Below are positions 19,111-27,055 of a DNA stretch of 57,560 nt, one piece after another. The notes under the pieces were generated by a model. It saw only the letters and a program-made list of their open reading frames with translations. It was not told the DNA's origin and did not search any database. This DNA is from Nitrosomonas sp. (GTDB lineage: Bacteria > Pseudomonadota > Gammaproteobacteria > Burkholderiales > Nitrosomonadaceae): contig JAJHPK010000090.1 in NCBI GenBank assembly GCA_020890945.1, forward strand, positions 1 through 57,560. Reading direction: 5' to 3'. Each line of letters begins with the position of its first letter. The first letter of the stretch is position 1. The translations under genes were made by a program, and so were the position numbers.

Positions 19111-20168
19111 TCCTTTACCGTTACGTGCTCTTCCAAGTGCTATTGGGATTTTTAATTGCTACCGCAATTTTATTGCCGCTATTTAGTTTTTTTGATCTGC
19201 TCGATCAACTGGATGATGTCGGAAAAGGCACCTATCGTACCAAAGATGCTTTTTTTTATACCGCGATGCTGATGCCAAGGCGGTTAATACAAATAGCACC
19301 ATTTGTTGCTTTATTGGGTACTGTCATTGCGCTCGGTAAACTGGCCGTTCATTCTGAACTGATTGCAATGCGTGTGTCCGGTCTTTCGCCCAGCCGTATT
19401 AGTTTGGCGCCGTTAAATGCAGGTGCGTTGATGTTATTGAGCATTGTCGCGTTGGAACAATTTGTTGCACCGCAATTGCAACAGAAAGCCATCACCTATC
19501 GTGCGCTTGCGCTCAATTTGAGCGCGGAATTAGGAAGGAATTTGGGAATTTGGACGCGCAACGAACATAACATCATACGTATTGGCAAAGTACTGCATGC
19601 AAAATATGCGACCGGCATAGAAATTTTGCAATTTTCTCCAAACGGTCATTTGATTTCGCATATTTTAGCTGAAGCAGCGAACATCATCGATGATGATATT
19701 TGGGAGTTGCAAAATGTAACAACGCGGACTTTCAAAGAGGATGAAATGTCTGTAGCGCATTTAAATTCTCTGAATTGGCGTTCTTTTTTACGGCCGGACG
19801 ACATACGCACGTTGACCAAACCGCCAGAAAGCTTATCGCCCATCGAACTGGCGAAACATACTGAATTTTTACGCACCACAGGGCAAGATTTTGATTCTTA
19901 CCAACTGGCGTTATGGCGTAAATTGGGTAGTATCTTGATGACGGTCGCGATGGTATTGCTATCCATTCCGTTCGTATTTGGTTCTATTCGCACTGGTTTA
20001 AGTAACAAGCTGGTTTTTGCTGCGTTGATCGGCATAGGAGTTTATTTGCTCGACCAAATCATCGCGAATGCCGGATTGATTTTAAATATCAATCCAGCAC
20101 TGATTGCTTTTGCTCCGAGCATTACCATGATTATTGTTGCAAATGTGTGGCTACGAAGAGTTTTCTAA
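19107..20168 (+). CDS. lptG: LptG-like permease (YjgP/YjgQ family)
   Basis: 353 aa with the same six-helix plus jellyroll plan. Hallmarks of LptG are FSFFDLLDQLDDVGKGTY near residue 27-44, MLMPRRLIQIAPFVALLGT and the coupling segment HSELIAMRVSGLSPSRI. The C-terminal helices follow FDSYQLALWRKLGSILMTV. It pairs with LptF across the LptB ATPase dimer, and no ATPase is encoded here. It overlaps lptF by 4 bases. A 116-base gap precedes the next gene, so a separate promoter for the downstream phospholipid genes is possible. Assignment to LptG over LptF rests on the DDVGKGxY and PRR segments. Confidence 0.88.
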   Translation: MILYRYVLFQVLLGFLIATAILLPLFSFFDLLDQLDDVGKGTYRTKDAFFYTAMLMPRRLIQIAPFVALLGTVIALGKLAVHSELIAMRVSGLSPSRISLAPLNAGALMLLSIVALEQFVAPQLQQKAITYRALALNLSAELGRNLGIWTRNEHNIIRIGKVLHAKYATGIEILQFSPNGHLISHILAEAANIIDDDIWELQNVTTRTFKEDEMSVAHLNSLNWRSFLRPDDIRTLTKPPESLSPIELAKHTEFLRTTGQDFDSYQLALWRKLGSILMTVAMVLLSIPFVFGSIRTGLSNKLVFAALIGIGVYLLDQIIANAGLILNINPALIAFAPSITMIIVANVWLRRVF

Positions 20169-20284
20169 TGTAGAAGCAAACAGATAGCTTCTGTTACTAT
20201 GCAGGCTTACCATTTTTAATAATGATAATTTTTGTGATTTTAATGTGTTAATGTGAGTTCTTAAATTAATTCAATGAAAACAGT

Positions 20285-21514
20285 ATGCTAAAGGTTATCT
20301 ACATTTATCTATTTGGTAACGGTGAACCCAAAATTTGGGGACTAACCGGGCAGGAGCGTTTACGACGCATGCTCACAGCGCATTCCGACATTGTATTTGT
20401 GGAAAATGTTGAAAAAATACCTTCTGGCGCGACTACTCTATTTCTAAATGCTAATTTTTTGTTTGATGGCCGCGTTCTTTCAGCTTTACTAGGGTTGGAT
20501 AAAAAAGCGGCGCTGTATAGTGCCAGTGGTTCTCCGGCTGCGATACGAACGGATGGCGATTATGCGCAACAACTGGTTAGAAATCTCAGTAAAGATTCTG
20601 AGCAAAATTACAAATTTGTACCAATAGCCATTCCACATATCGGTTTAGATGATTTACACATTGATTATCAGCAAAATCTGAAAAAGAAAGACCCTCCTTA
20701 TATTCTGCCTATCAGTGAAGCAAACCGTGAGTTACTCGAGCAGGAATTATTTTCTGGCTCCTATAAAGGGGTAACCGATTTCATCACCAAATGGGTATGG
20801 CCAAAACCGGCCTACTGGGCGACGCATTATTGCGTGCGTAAAGGTTGGTCGCCGAATCACGTTACGTATCTCAGCGTAGTGCTCGCCATAACCGCAGGCC
20901 TAGCGTTTTGGGCTGGTTTTTTTGGCATCGGTTTGTTGATGGGATGGTTTATGACTTTCTTGGATACCGTCGATGGCAAATTGGCTCGCGTCACAGTTAC
21001 TTCCAGCCGATTCGGTGATGTCATGGATCATGGTTTGGATATTATTCACCCACCGTTATGGTATCTGGCTTGGGGAGCTGGCTTGATCGGTACACCAGAC
21101 GCGATTCCCGGTTTTGAAATCTTGATGTTCTTGATGTTCCTCGGTTATATCGGTGGAAGATTATGCGAAGGTGTTTTTCAGTTTTCTTTGGCGTCGTTTG
21201 ATATTTTTATCTGGCGCCGACTGGATTCATTTAATCGATTGATTACCGCACGGCGAAATCCAAATTTACTGCTACTGACTTTTTCATGGCTGATTGGACA
21301 ACCAGCATTGGGGCTTGCATTAGTGGTCGTATGGCATTTAATTTCAACCGGTGTATTGATTTGGCGTTTGATGGTTGCGTGGCTGACGAAACATAAAGAA
21401 GGAACGTTACGGTCTTGGTTGCAAGATATTGATCCTGCGCGTGACCGTGATCAATTGGCGGTGATGATTTTTACCCGTGCTCCGCTGGATTTAAGAAGTT
21501 TATCGTCGAAATAA
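20285..21514 (+). CDS. CDP-alcohol phosphatidyltransferase with N-terminal nucleotidyltransferase-like domain
   Basis: 409 aa, membrane enzyme joining a CDP-activated substrate to an alcohol with release of CMP. The catalytic signature D-xx-DG-xx-AR-x8-G-xxx-D-xxx-D is complete at about residues 227-252 (DTVDGKLARV to DHGLD), followed by further hydrophobic helices. Residues 1-150 form a soluble alpha/beta region (WGLTGQERLRRML, LFLNANFLFDGRVL, then EQELFSGSYKGVTDF). It resembles the cytidylyltransferase half of bifunctional IPCT/DIPP synthases but lacks an LxGGxGTR loop, so it is probably not catalytic. It is followed within 5 bases by the lipid kinase gene. The acceptor alcohol cannot be predicted. 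Confidence 0.88.
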   Translation: MLKVIYIYLFGNGEPKIWGLTGQERLRRMLTAHSDIVFVENVEKIPSGATTLFLNANFLFDGRVLSALLGLDKKAALYSASGSPAAIRTDGDYAQQLVRNLSKDSEQNYKFVPIAIPHIGLDDLHIDYQQNLKKKDPPYILPISEANRELLEQELFSGSYKGVTDFITKWVWPKPAYWATHYCVRKGWSPNHVTYLSVVLAITAGLAFWAGFFGIGLLMGWFMTFLDTVDGKLARVTVTSSRFGDVMDHGLDIIHPPLWYLAWGAGLIGTPDAIPGFEILMFLMFLGYIGGRLCEGVFQFSLASFDIFIWRRLDSFNRLITARRNPNLLLLTFSWLIGQPALGLALVVVWHLISTGVLIWRLMVAWLTKHKEGTLRSWLQDIDPARDRDQLAVMIFTRAPLDLRSLSSK

Positions 21515-21519
21515 TCGCA

Positions 21520-22557
21520 TTGATAGCACTTGACTCCGCCAATCCATCCTTGCTGTCGCAACGGATTGACCGATTAACAGCAGGTTCGGCTAAAATCGGT
21601 TGCCTATTCAATCCAAACGGTGGACAAGCACGCAAAAAATTACCCGAAATCCGGCAGGTGTTAGCACAAATTCCCGGCATCATGGTGCGTGAAGGCACTG
21701 ATGCCGCGACGTTTAAAACTGCGCTGGAATCTTTGCTGCAAGCTGAAATCGATTTATTAGTGATTGTCGCCGGTGACGGCACTACTCATGCGATTCTTGC
21801 GCACTTATTCCGAATTTTTCCTGCTACTGATAATTGGCCTGTTTTAATGATTGCACCGGGTGGCACGACCAACATGACGCCGTTCGATCTCGGCATCACT
21901 GGAAAACCAGACCAAGTATTGCGTCGCCTGCAAACCTATCTAACTAGTAGGCCATCGTCAATCCAATTGCAAAAACGCTCGGCATTTTGTATCCAGCAAG
22001 CCGGTATCGAAAAAATGTATGGCATGTTTTTCGCCGTGGGTTTGGTAGCGCGTGGCGTAAAATTTTCCAGAAGCCCGGTTAAACAAGTGGGCATCACAGG
22101 TAATAGCTATACCTTCTTGATCATGCTGCATTCTGTGATAACCGCATTAACCGGTATTTTCACAGGACGGCATCACGCAGATTGGAAACCGGTCACGATG
22201 ACACTCACTGAAACGGATGGAAAAATACACCAAGGTACTTTCTTGTTTGCTTTGATTAGCGCATCGCACCGGATATTGTTGAATATGCGCCCTTATTGGG
22301 GAAAAGAAGCGCTGCCTTTACATGTCACCTGGGTCAAACAACAACCCAAGCGGCTTTGGCGTTCGTTGTGGCCCTTATTAACGGGGCAAGGCGATAAACT
22401 AACAGAATCCGATGGCTATTTCAGCCACAATATGCAGGAATTATCGCTTTCTCTGGATGATGAATACGTGGTCGACGGGGAATTGTATCGTTCCAATCAC
22501 GCCAATGAGCCTTTGCGCATCTCCGCGACCGCTCCAATTACGTTTTTAGTGGTATAA
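21520..22557 (+). CDS. Diacylglycerol/sphingosine kinase-like lipid kinase (LCB5/DagK domain)
   Basis: 345 aa, DAGK catalytic fold. The ATP-binding motif is VAGDGTTH at about residues 83-90, where the common GGDGT reads AGDGT. NPNGGQARKK near 28 and APGGTTNMTPFDLG near 116 complete the site. The C-terminal beta-sandwich ends in DEYVVDGELY, the substrate-side D-G-E motif of the family. It probably transfers phosphate from ATP to the free hydroxyl of a diacylglycerol, ceramide or related lipid. It starts at TTG 5 bases after the preceding stop; no in-frame ATG fits. The next gene begins 7 bases after its stop, so the three phospholipid genes form one transcription unit. Confidence 0.85.
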   Translation: MIALDSANPSLLSQRIDRLTAGSAKIGCLFNPNGGQARKKLPEIRQVLAQIPGIMVREGTDAATFKTALESLLQAEIDLLVIVAGDGTTHAILAHLFRIFPATDNWPVLMIAPGGTTNMTPFDLGITGKPDQVLRRLQTYLTSRPSSIQLQKRSAFCIQQAGIEKMYGMFFAVGLVARGVKFSRSPVKQVGITGNSYTFLIMLHSVITALTGIFTGRHHADWKPVTMTLTETDGKIHQGTFLFALISASHRILLNMRPYWGKEALPLHVTWVKQQPKRLWRSLWPLLTGQGDKLTESDGYFSHNMQELSLSLDDEYVVDGELYRSNHANEPLRISATAPITFLVV

Positions 22558-22564
22558 CACAGGC

Positions 22565-23551
22565 ATGAAAACGAATAACCTAACAAACAATAATGAATTG
22601 CCAACCGAGTTGATCGACGAAGTGGCCGCGCAATGCAATACGCCGGTTTCTTCGGAGTTAGACTCGTTCGTCGCCGCTTTAACAGAACGCTTCGCCAATT
22701 CGCTGGATGCCGTGCTGTTATATGGTTCGTGCTTGCATTCCCATTGTAGTTTGGAAGAAGGTATCGTCGATTTGTATGTATTGGTGGATGAATACCGTAA
22801 CGCGTACCCGCAGCAACGATTGCTGGCGTTGGGTAACGAATGGCTGCCACCGAATGTGTTTTATATCGAAGTACGGCACCAAGAAAAAACCTTGCGCGCG
22901 AAATACGCGGTCATTTCCACGGTGGATTTTGAATACAGCGCTCAGTTCTGGTTTCATTCCTATATCTGGGCGCGTTTTGCGCAACCGTCACGGCTATTAT
23001 TTGCACGCGATGATACGATTCGTTCGAGCATTTATCATGCGATTACGCATTCGATCATTACCTTCCTAAAATCCGGTATTGCTGCAATTGAAGCGGGCGT
23101 ATTGAGCGTTGAAGAAATCTGGACACGGTGTTTGATGCTGACTTACGCCTCTGAATTACGCGCGGAGAAAGAAACCCGAGCACGTCATCTGGCGCAAACC
23201 AATCTCATCGCATTCACCCGTTTAACACAAGCGGCAAGCCCAATGCTTACAACCCTCATACAGCAAAAAGAAGGTGCTGAAGAGAATCTTTACCAATGTT
23301 TAACGACCCCCGCAATGCAACGACAAGCACAATGGCGTTGGCGGTTGCGCCGTTGGCAAGGCCGGATTTTATCGCTGCTGCGGTTAGGGAAAGCGGTGTT
23401 TACGTTCGCCAACGGCGTGGAATATGCCGTTTGGAAAATCGAGCGGCATACCGGCGTGCGTGTTGAAATCACGCCGATGCTGCGCCGTCACCCGATTCTG
23501 CTGGGATTGGTCGCGTTGCGTCAATTGCTGCGCCGTGGCGTGTTGCGTTAA
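22565..23551 (+). CDS. Tam41-like phosphatidate cytidylyltransferase (predicted CDP-lipid synthase)
   Basis: 328 aa. It resembles the mitochondrial CDP-diacylglycerol synthase Tam41/Mmp37, which is soluble or peripheral and unrelated to membrane CdsA. Visible family features are the pol-beta-type nucleotide-binding YGS at residues 53-55, metal-binding aspartates at D69 (VDLYVLVDE) and D75, PNVFYIEVRH near 98, KYAVIS at 113-118, and an SAQFWFHSYIWARFAQPSRL segment near 125-140. A winged-helix-like Arg-rich C-terminal half follows. Gene order kinase, cytidylyltransferase, CDP-alcohol transferase fits a complete route from lipid alcohol to phospholipid. I recognise the family by motif order only; overall similarity was not computed. 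Confidence 0.72.
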   Translation: MKTNNLTNNNELPTELIDEVAAQCNTPVSSELDSFVAALTERFANSLDAVLLYGSCLHSHCSLEEGIVDLYVLVDEYRNAYPQQRLLALGNEWLPPNVFYIEVRHQEKTLRAKYAVISTVDFEYSAQFWFHSYIWARFAQPSRLLFARDDTIRSSIYHAITHSIITFLKSGIAAIEAGVLSVEEIWTRCLMLTYASELRAEKETRARHLAQTNLIAFTRLTQAASPMLTTLIQQKEGAEENLYQCLTTPAMQRQAQWRWRLRRWQGRILSLLRLGKAVFTFANGVEYAVWKIERHTGVRVEITPMLRRHPILLGLVALRQLLRRGVLR

Positions 23552-23564
23552 TGATTGAAAACAA

Positions 23565-23581
23565 CGTGACATTGAGTCACG
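23565..23581 (+). terminator. Possible weak terminator after the lipid locus
   Basis: CGTGAC, ATTGA and GTCACG make a 6-bp hairpin 13 bases after the Tam41-like stop, followed by GATTATTTT. The stem is short and the T run is broken, so termination here is uncertain. Confidence 0.35.
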
Positions 23582-23631
23582 GATTATTTTGCGTATACAA
23601 TTTTTAGATACATTTTTTGGGAGATAACTCT

Positions 23632-24279
23632 ATGAATCGTTCGTATCGTTTATTGATGGTTACCTTTATTGTCCTGTTAAGCGCTTGTTCCACCATGTAT
23701 TTGGAAGGTTTGGAAAAAATCGGCATTCCCAAACGCGACGTGATGGTGCATCGCGTCGAGAAAGCGCGCGACACGCAAGGAGAAACCAAAGAACAATTCA
23801 AATCGGCGTTGGAACAATTTACCGCCGCCACCAATTTCAAAGGTGGTGATTTGGAAGACACCTATAAACGCTTGAACGATGCGTATGAAGAAAGCAAAGG
23901 TAAAGCCGACGAAGTAAAAGGCCGCATTGCTGATATCGAAAGCGTGTCGGAAGCGCTATTTGCCGAATGGAGGGAAGAGATTACCCAATACAGCAATCAG
24001 AGCATGAAACAAAGCAGTCAGCAAAAACTCGTGGCAACGCAAGCGCATTACAAACAGTTGATCGCATCGATGAAACAAGCCGAAGCGAAAATCGAACCGG
24101 TGCTGCGGGTATTCCAAGACCAAGTCATGTTCCTCAAACATAACCTAAATGCCCGCGCGATTGCATCGCTCAAAGGTGAACTGGGCAACATCCGTTCCGA
24201 TGTTTCCACCTTGGTTGCATCGATGGAAAAATCCATCAACGAAGCGAATTCGTTTATTAAGACGATGGAAAATAAGTAG
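23632..24279 (+). CDS. DUF2959 family lipoprotein
   Basis: 215 aa from the ATG at 23632, which sits behind a GGGAGA ribosome-binding site. The signal peptide ends in the lipobox LLSAC at about residue 15-19, so the mature protein is lipid-anchored. The rest is predicted as long alpha-helical coiled coil (EKARDTQGETKEQFKSALEQ, RLNDAYEESKGKADEVKGRI, KLVATQAHYKQLIASMKQAE), as in DUF2959. The function of the family is unknown. It follows the lipid locus by 80 bases in the same direction, with a possible weak hairpin between; membership in that locus is uncertain. Confidence 0.85.
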   Translation: MNRSYRLLMVTFIVLLSACSTMYLEGLEKIGIPKRDVMVHRVEKARDTQGETKEQFKSALEQFTAATNFKGGDLEDTYKRLNDAYEESKGKADEVKGRIADIESVSEALFAEWREEITQYSNQSMKQSSQQKLVATQAHYKQLIASMKQAEAKIEPVLRVFQDQVMFLKHNLNARAIASLKGELGNIRSDVSTLVASMEKSINEANSFIKTMENK

Positions 24280-24314
24280 TTTCGACTATGTAGATTTGTG
24301 AGACGACCTCCTTT

Positions 24315-24529
24315 ATGAGCACGCAATCTCCAGACGAATGGCCTGATGAGCTATTCCACTATACGAATATCAACGGATTGAAGGGAATTCTGGAAACTCA
24401 AACGTTGTGGGCCCATCCCCATCAGCCGAGGAAAAATCAAAACGAGTCAGATCAGTTGAAATTTTTTTAGAACAACTAGGGCTCGATGATATTAAAGTCA
24501 CAGCGTCTGACATTCCTTTTTTGGGTTAA
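24315..24529 (+). pseudogene. Decayed DUF2971-like gene remnant
   Basis: The ATG at 24315 opens a frame reading MSTQSPDEWPDELFHYTNIN, then GLKGILETQTLWA, the typical start of DUF2971-like proteins (HYT, gl-gIL, lWa). It stops after 51 codons. In another frame, SAEEKSKRVRSVEIFLEQLG and KVTASDIPFLG up to the stop at 24527 looks like the C-terminal end of the same family. The two ends lie next to each other, so the middle has been deleted with a frame change. Intact members usually exceed 200 residues. DUF2971 function is unclear; some are defence- or abortive-infection-associated. Confidence 0.65.
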
Positions 24530-24618
24530 ATAAAACAAATCCTTGCAGGATCGCCACCTTGGTTAATCATTTGAATTGATACAGTCTTATTTCTAATCTC
24601 CCTTAATCCTTGATATTC

Positions 24619-25545
24619 ATGGCTATGCTGCAAAAACTGACTTTACTGTTTCCATTGTGGATGCTGATATCGGCAGCTTTCGCGCTGTTCAATCCCGCAT
24701 GGTTTATATCGCTCAATCAAGGATCGACTGTGGTGTTTATTTTGGCGTTTGTCATGCTATGTATGGGATTGACGCTGACTGTCGATGATTTTCGCCGCAT
24801 TGCCCGCATGCCCAAGGCTGTTGCAACTGGTTTTGTTGGGCAATATACTATCATGCCGTTGCTCGCTTGGGGAATCGCAACCGTATTGGATTTGCCGGTT
24901 CATTTCGCGGTTGGCCTGATTTTAGTCGGCTGCTGTCCCGGGGGAACCGCTTCCAATTTGGTGTCGTACATTGCCAAAGCCGATGTTGCGTTATCGGTCG
25001 TCATGACGGTTTGTTCGACACTCGCGGCCATTGTACTCACGCCGCTACTCACTCAATTATTCGCCGGTACATTAGTGCCAGTTGATACTTGGATGCTATT
25101 CACACAAACGCTACAAGTGGTCATTTTACCGGTCGCACTCGGCATCACATTCAATCACTGGTTCCCAAATACCGTGCAACGCATCTTGCCTTTTGCACCG
25201 TTATTGGCCGTGATCGGTGTGTGCATGATCTGCGCCACCGTTTTTGCTGGACAAGCAGAAGGAATCCGCAGTTATATCGGAGAACTCATTTTGGCCACGG
25301 CATTGCTCCATGCAGGTGGATTTTTCTTAGGTTATGGACTGGCCAAACTATTCAACCACAATGAGTCGAGTATGCGTACTATTTCGATCGAAGTCGGCAT
25401 GCAAAATTCCGGTTTAGCCATTGTGCTATCGAAACAAGCATTTCCACTGCTGCCCCTTGCGCCTGTAGTCGGTGCGATTTCAGTTCTGATGCACTCGTTA
25501 TTAGGCAGCCTTCTTGCGGTCATCTGGCGTAGTCAGAAATCGTAG
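24619..25545 (+). CDS. Bile acid:sodium symporter (BASS) family transporter
   Basis: About 308 aa, 9-10 predicted transmembrane helices. Family motifs are MLCMGLTLTVDDF near residue 50, GFVGQYTIMPLLAW, LILVGCCPGGTASNLVSYIAKADVALS near 100-125 (the crossover sodium-binding region) and ISIEVGMQNSGLAIVLS near 255. I start at the ATG 24619; a TTG lies 9 bases earlier. Bacterial members carry organic anions such as pantoate or keto acids with Na+; the substrate here cannot be inferred. It is convergent with rng. Confidence 0.9.
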   Translation: MAMLQKLTLLFPLWMLISAAFALFNPAWFISLNQGSTVVFILAFVMLCMGLTLTVDDFRRIARMPKAVATGFVGQYTIMPLLAWGIATVLDLPVHFAVGLILVGCCPGGTASNLVSYIAKADVALSVVMTVCSTLAAIVLTPLLTQLFAGTLVPVDTWMLFTQTLQVVILPVALGITFNHWFPNTVQRILPFAPLLAVIGVCMICATVFAGQAEGIRSYIGELILATALLHAGGFFLGYGLAKLFNHNESSMRTISIEVGMQNSGLAIVLSKQAFPLLPLAPVVGAISVLMHSLLGSLLAVIWRSQKS

Positions 25546-25588
25546 AAATCATTGTACGGTTCAGCCGCAGTTTTGAATGTGTGATTAT

Positions 25589-27046
25589 TTACATCAATAT
25601 TACATCGTATTGTTCTTGTGTATACGATTCTTCAACCTGCAACCGAATCGGTTTTGCAATAAAATCCCCTAATTGTGCCAAGCTTTGTGATTCTTCATCC
25701 AAAAATAAATCAATAACAGGTTGCGATGCCAAAATGCGAAATTCGTTGGCTTCGAATTGCCTTGATTCGCGCAATAACTCGCGCAAAATCTCATAACAGA
25801 TCGTTTGAGCTGTTCTTATCTCACTTCGACCCTGACAAGTGGGACAAGTTTCACAAAGTACTTGAGCCAGACTTTCTCGAGTTCGTTTACGAGTCATCTC
25901 AACCAATCCTAACGCACTGAACCCATTAACATTGACACGAACACGATCCTTCGACAACGCACGATTGAATTCTGCCAAAACCGCATTGCGGTGTTCCTCA
26001 GAATCCATATCAATGAAATCGCAAATAATGATACCGCCAAGGTTTCTAAGTCGCAGTTGACGCGCAATCACTTGCGCGGCTTCCAGGTTAGTTTTCAGAA
26101 TCGTGTCGTCAAAGTTACGGATACCAATAAATCCACCCGTATTGACATCCATTGTTGTGAGCGCTTCGGTTTGATCGATAATTAAATAACCTCCGGATTT
26201 TAGATCTACTCTTCTAGCCAGAGATTTTTCAATTTCTTCCTCTACACCATGCAAATCAAATAATGGCCGATTACCCGTATAAATGGTTATCCTTTCAGCA
26301 ATATAAGGCATGAAGTGCTGCGCGAACTTCACCAATTTCTGATAATTCTCACGAGAATCAACGAATATGCGAGCAGTATCTTCATCGACCAGATCACGCA
26401 GCACGCGATGACTCAGATCTAAATCCTGATATAACAACTCCGGTGCCGACAAGATAGAACATTTCTGTTGAATATCGTGCCACATTTTATGCAAATACTC
26501 TAAGTCAGAGATCAGGTCTTTATCATCGGCTGTCTCAGCCATAGTGCGAATGATATAACCACCCTTTTCTTCTGCCGGCAAAAGTTGCTGCAATTTCTCT
26601 CGCAACAGCTCTCGCTCGCTATCATTTTCAATACGTTGAGAAATTCCGATGTGTGATTCTTGCGGCAAATAAACCAACAACCGTCCGGCCAAGCTAATCT
26701 GTGTGGATAACCGCGCGCCTTTTGTACCGATGGCATCTTTAACAACTTGTACCAGTATATTGCTACCTTCATATAGCAATTTTTCAATCGGTTTTGTATC
26801 TGCTGTTTCGCTCTGCTGCAACCCCCAAATATCAGCAACATGCAAAAATGCCGCGCGGTCTAGACCAATATCAATAAATGCCGATTGCATTCCGGGTAAT
26901 ACGCGACTGACACGGCCATTATAAATATTGCCGACAATACCGCGTCCACTGGTTCGTTCGATATGAAGTTCTTGGGTGACACCTTGTTCCAGGATCGCAA
27001 CACGGGTTTCTTGCGGGGTGATATTGACAAGGATTTCGTTGTTCAT
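25589..27046 (-). CDS. rng: Ribonuclease G
   Basis: Endoribonuclease that matures the 5' end of 16S rRNA and degrades some mRNAs. The 485 aa are the usual length for RNase G, without the long RNase E tail. An N-terminal S1 domain (GIVGNIYNGRVSRVLPGMQSAF, HVADIW) is followed by an RNase H-like catalytic core. The catalytic aspartates lie in TMDVNTGGF near 300 and CDFIDMDSEEHR near 344. The zinc link is CETCPTC near 400. It is last in the nadD-rsfS-rlmH-maf-rng series and starts 9 bases after maf. Confidence 0.97.
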   Translation of the reverse strand: MNNEILVNITPQETRVAILEQGVTQELHIERTSGRGIVGNIYNGRVSRVLPGMQSAFIDIGLDRAAFLHVADIWGLQQSETADTKPIEKLLYEGSNILVQVVKDAIGTKGARLSTQISLAGRLLVYLPQESHIGISQRIENDSERELLREKLQQLLPAEEKGGYIIRTMAETADDKDLISDLEYLHKMWHDIQQKCSILSAPELLYQDLDLSHRVLRDLVDEDTARIFVDSRENYQKLVKFAQHFMPYIAERITIYTGNRPLFDLHGVEEEIEKSLARRVDLKSGGYLIIDQTEALTTMDVNTGGFIGIRNFDDTILKTNLEAAQVIARQLRLRNLGGIIICDFIDMDSEEHRNAVLAEFNRALSKDRVRVNVNGFSALGLVEMTRKRTRESLAQVLCETCPTCQGRSEIRTAQTICYEILRELLRESRQFEANEFRILASQPVIDLFLDEESQSLAQLGDFIAKPIRLQVEESYTQEQYDVILM

Positions 27047-27055
27047 CGTAAGTAA

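Noticed and set aside
20172-20192. AGAAGC...GCTTCT hairpin after lptG as a terminator.
   Set aside because: Only a 6-bp stem with no T run; it does not support a transcription end before the phosphatidyltransferase gene.
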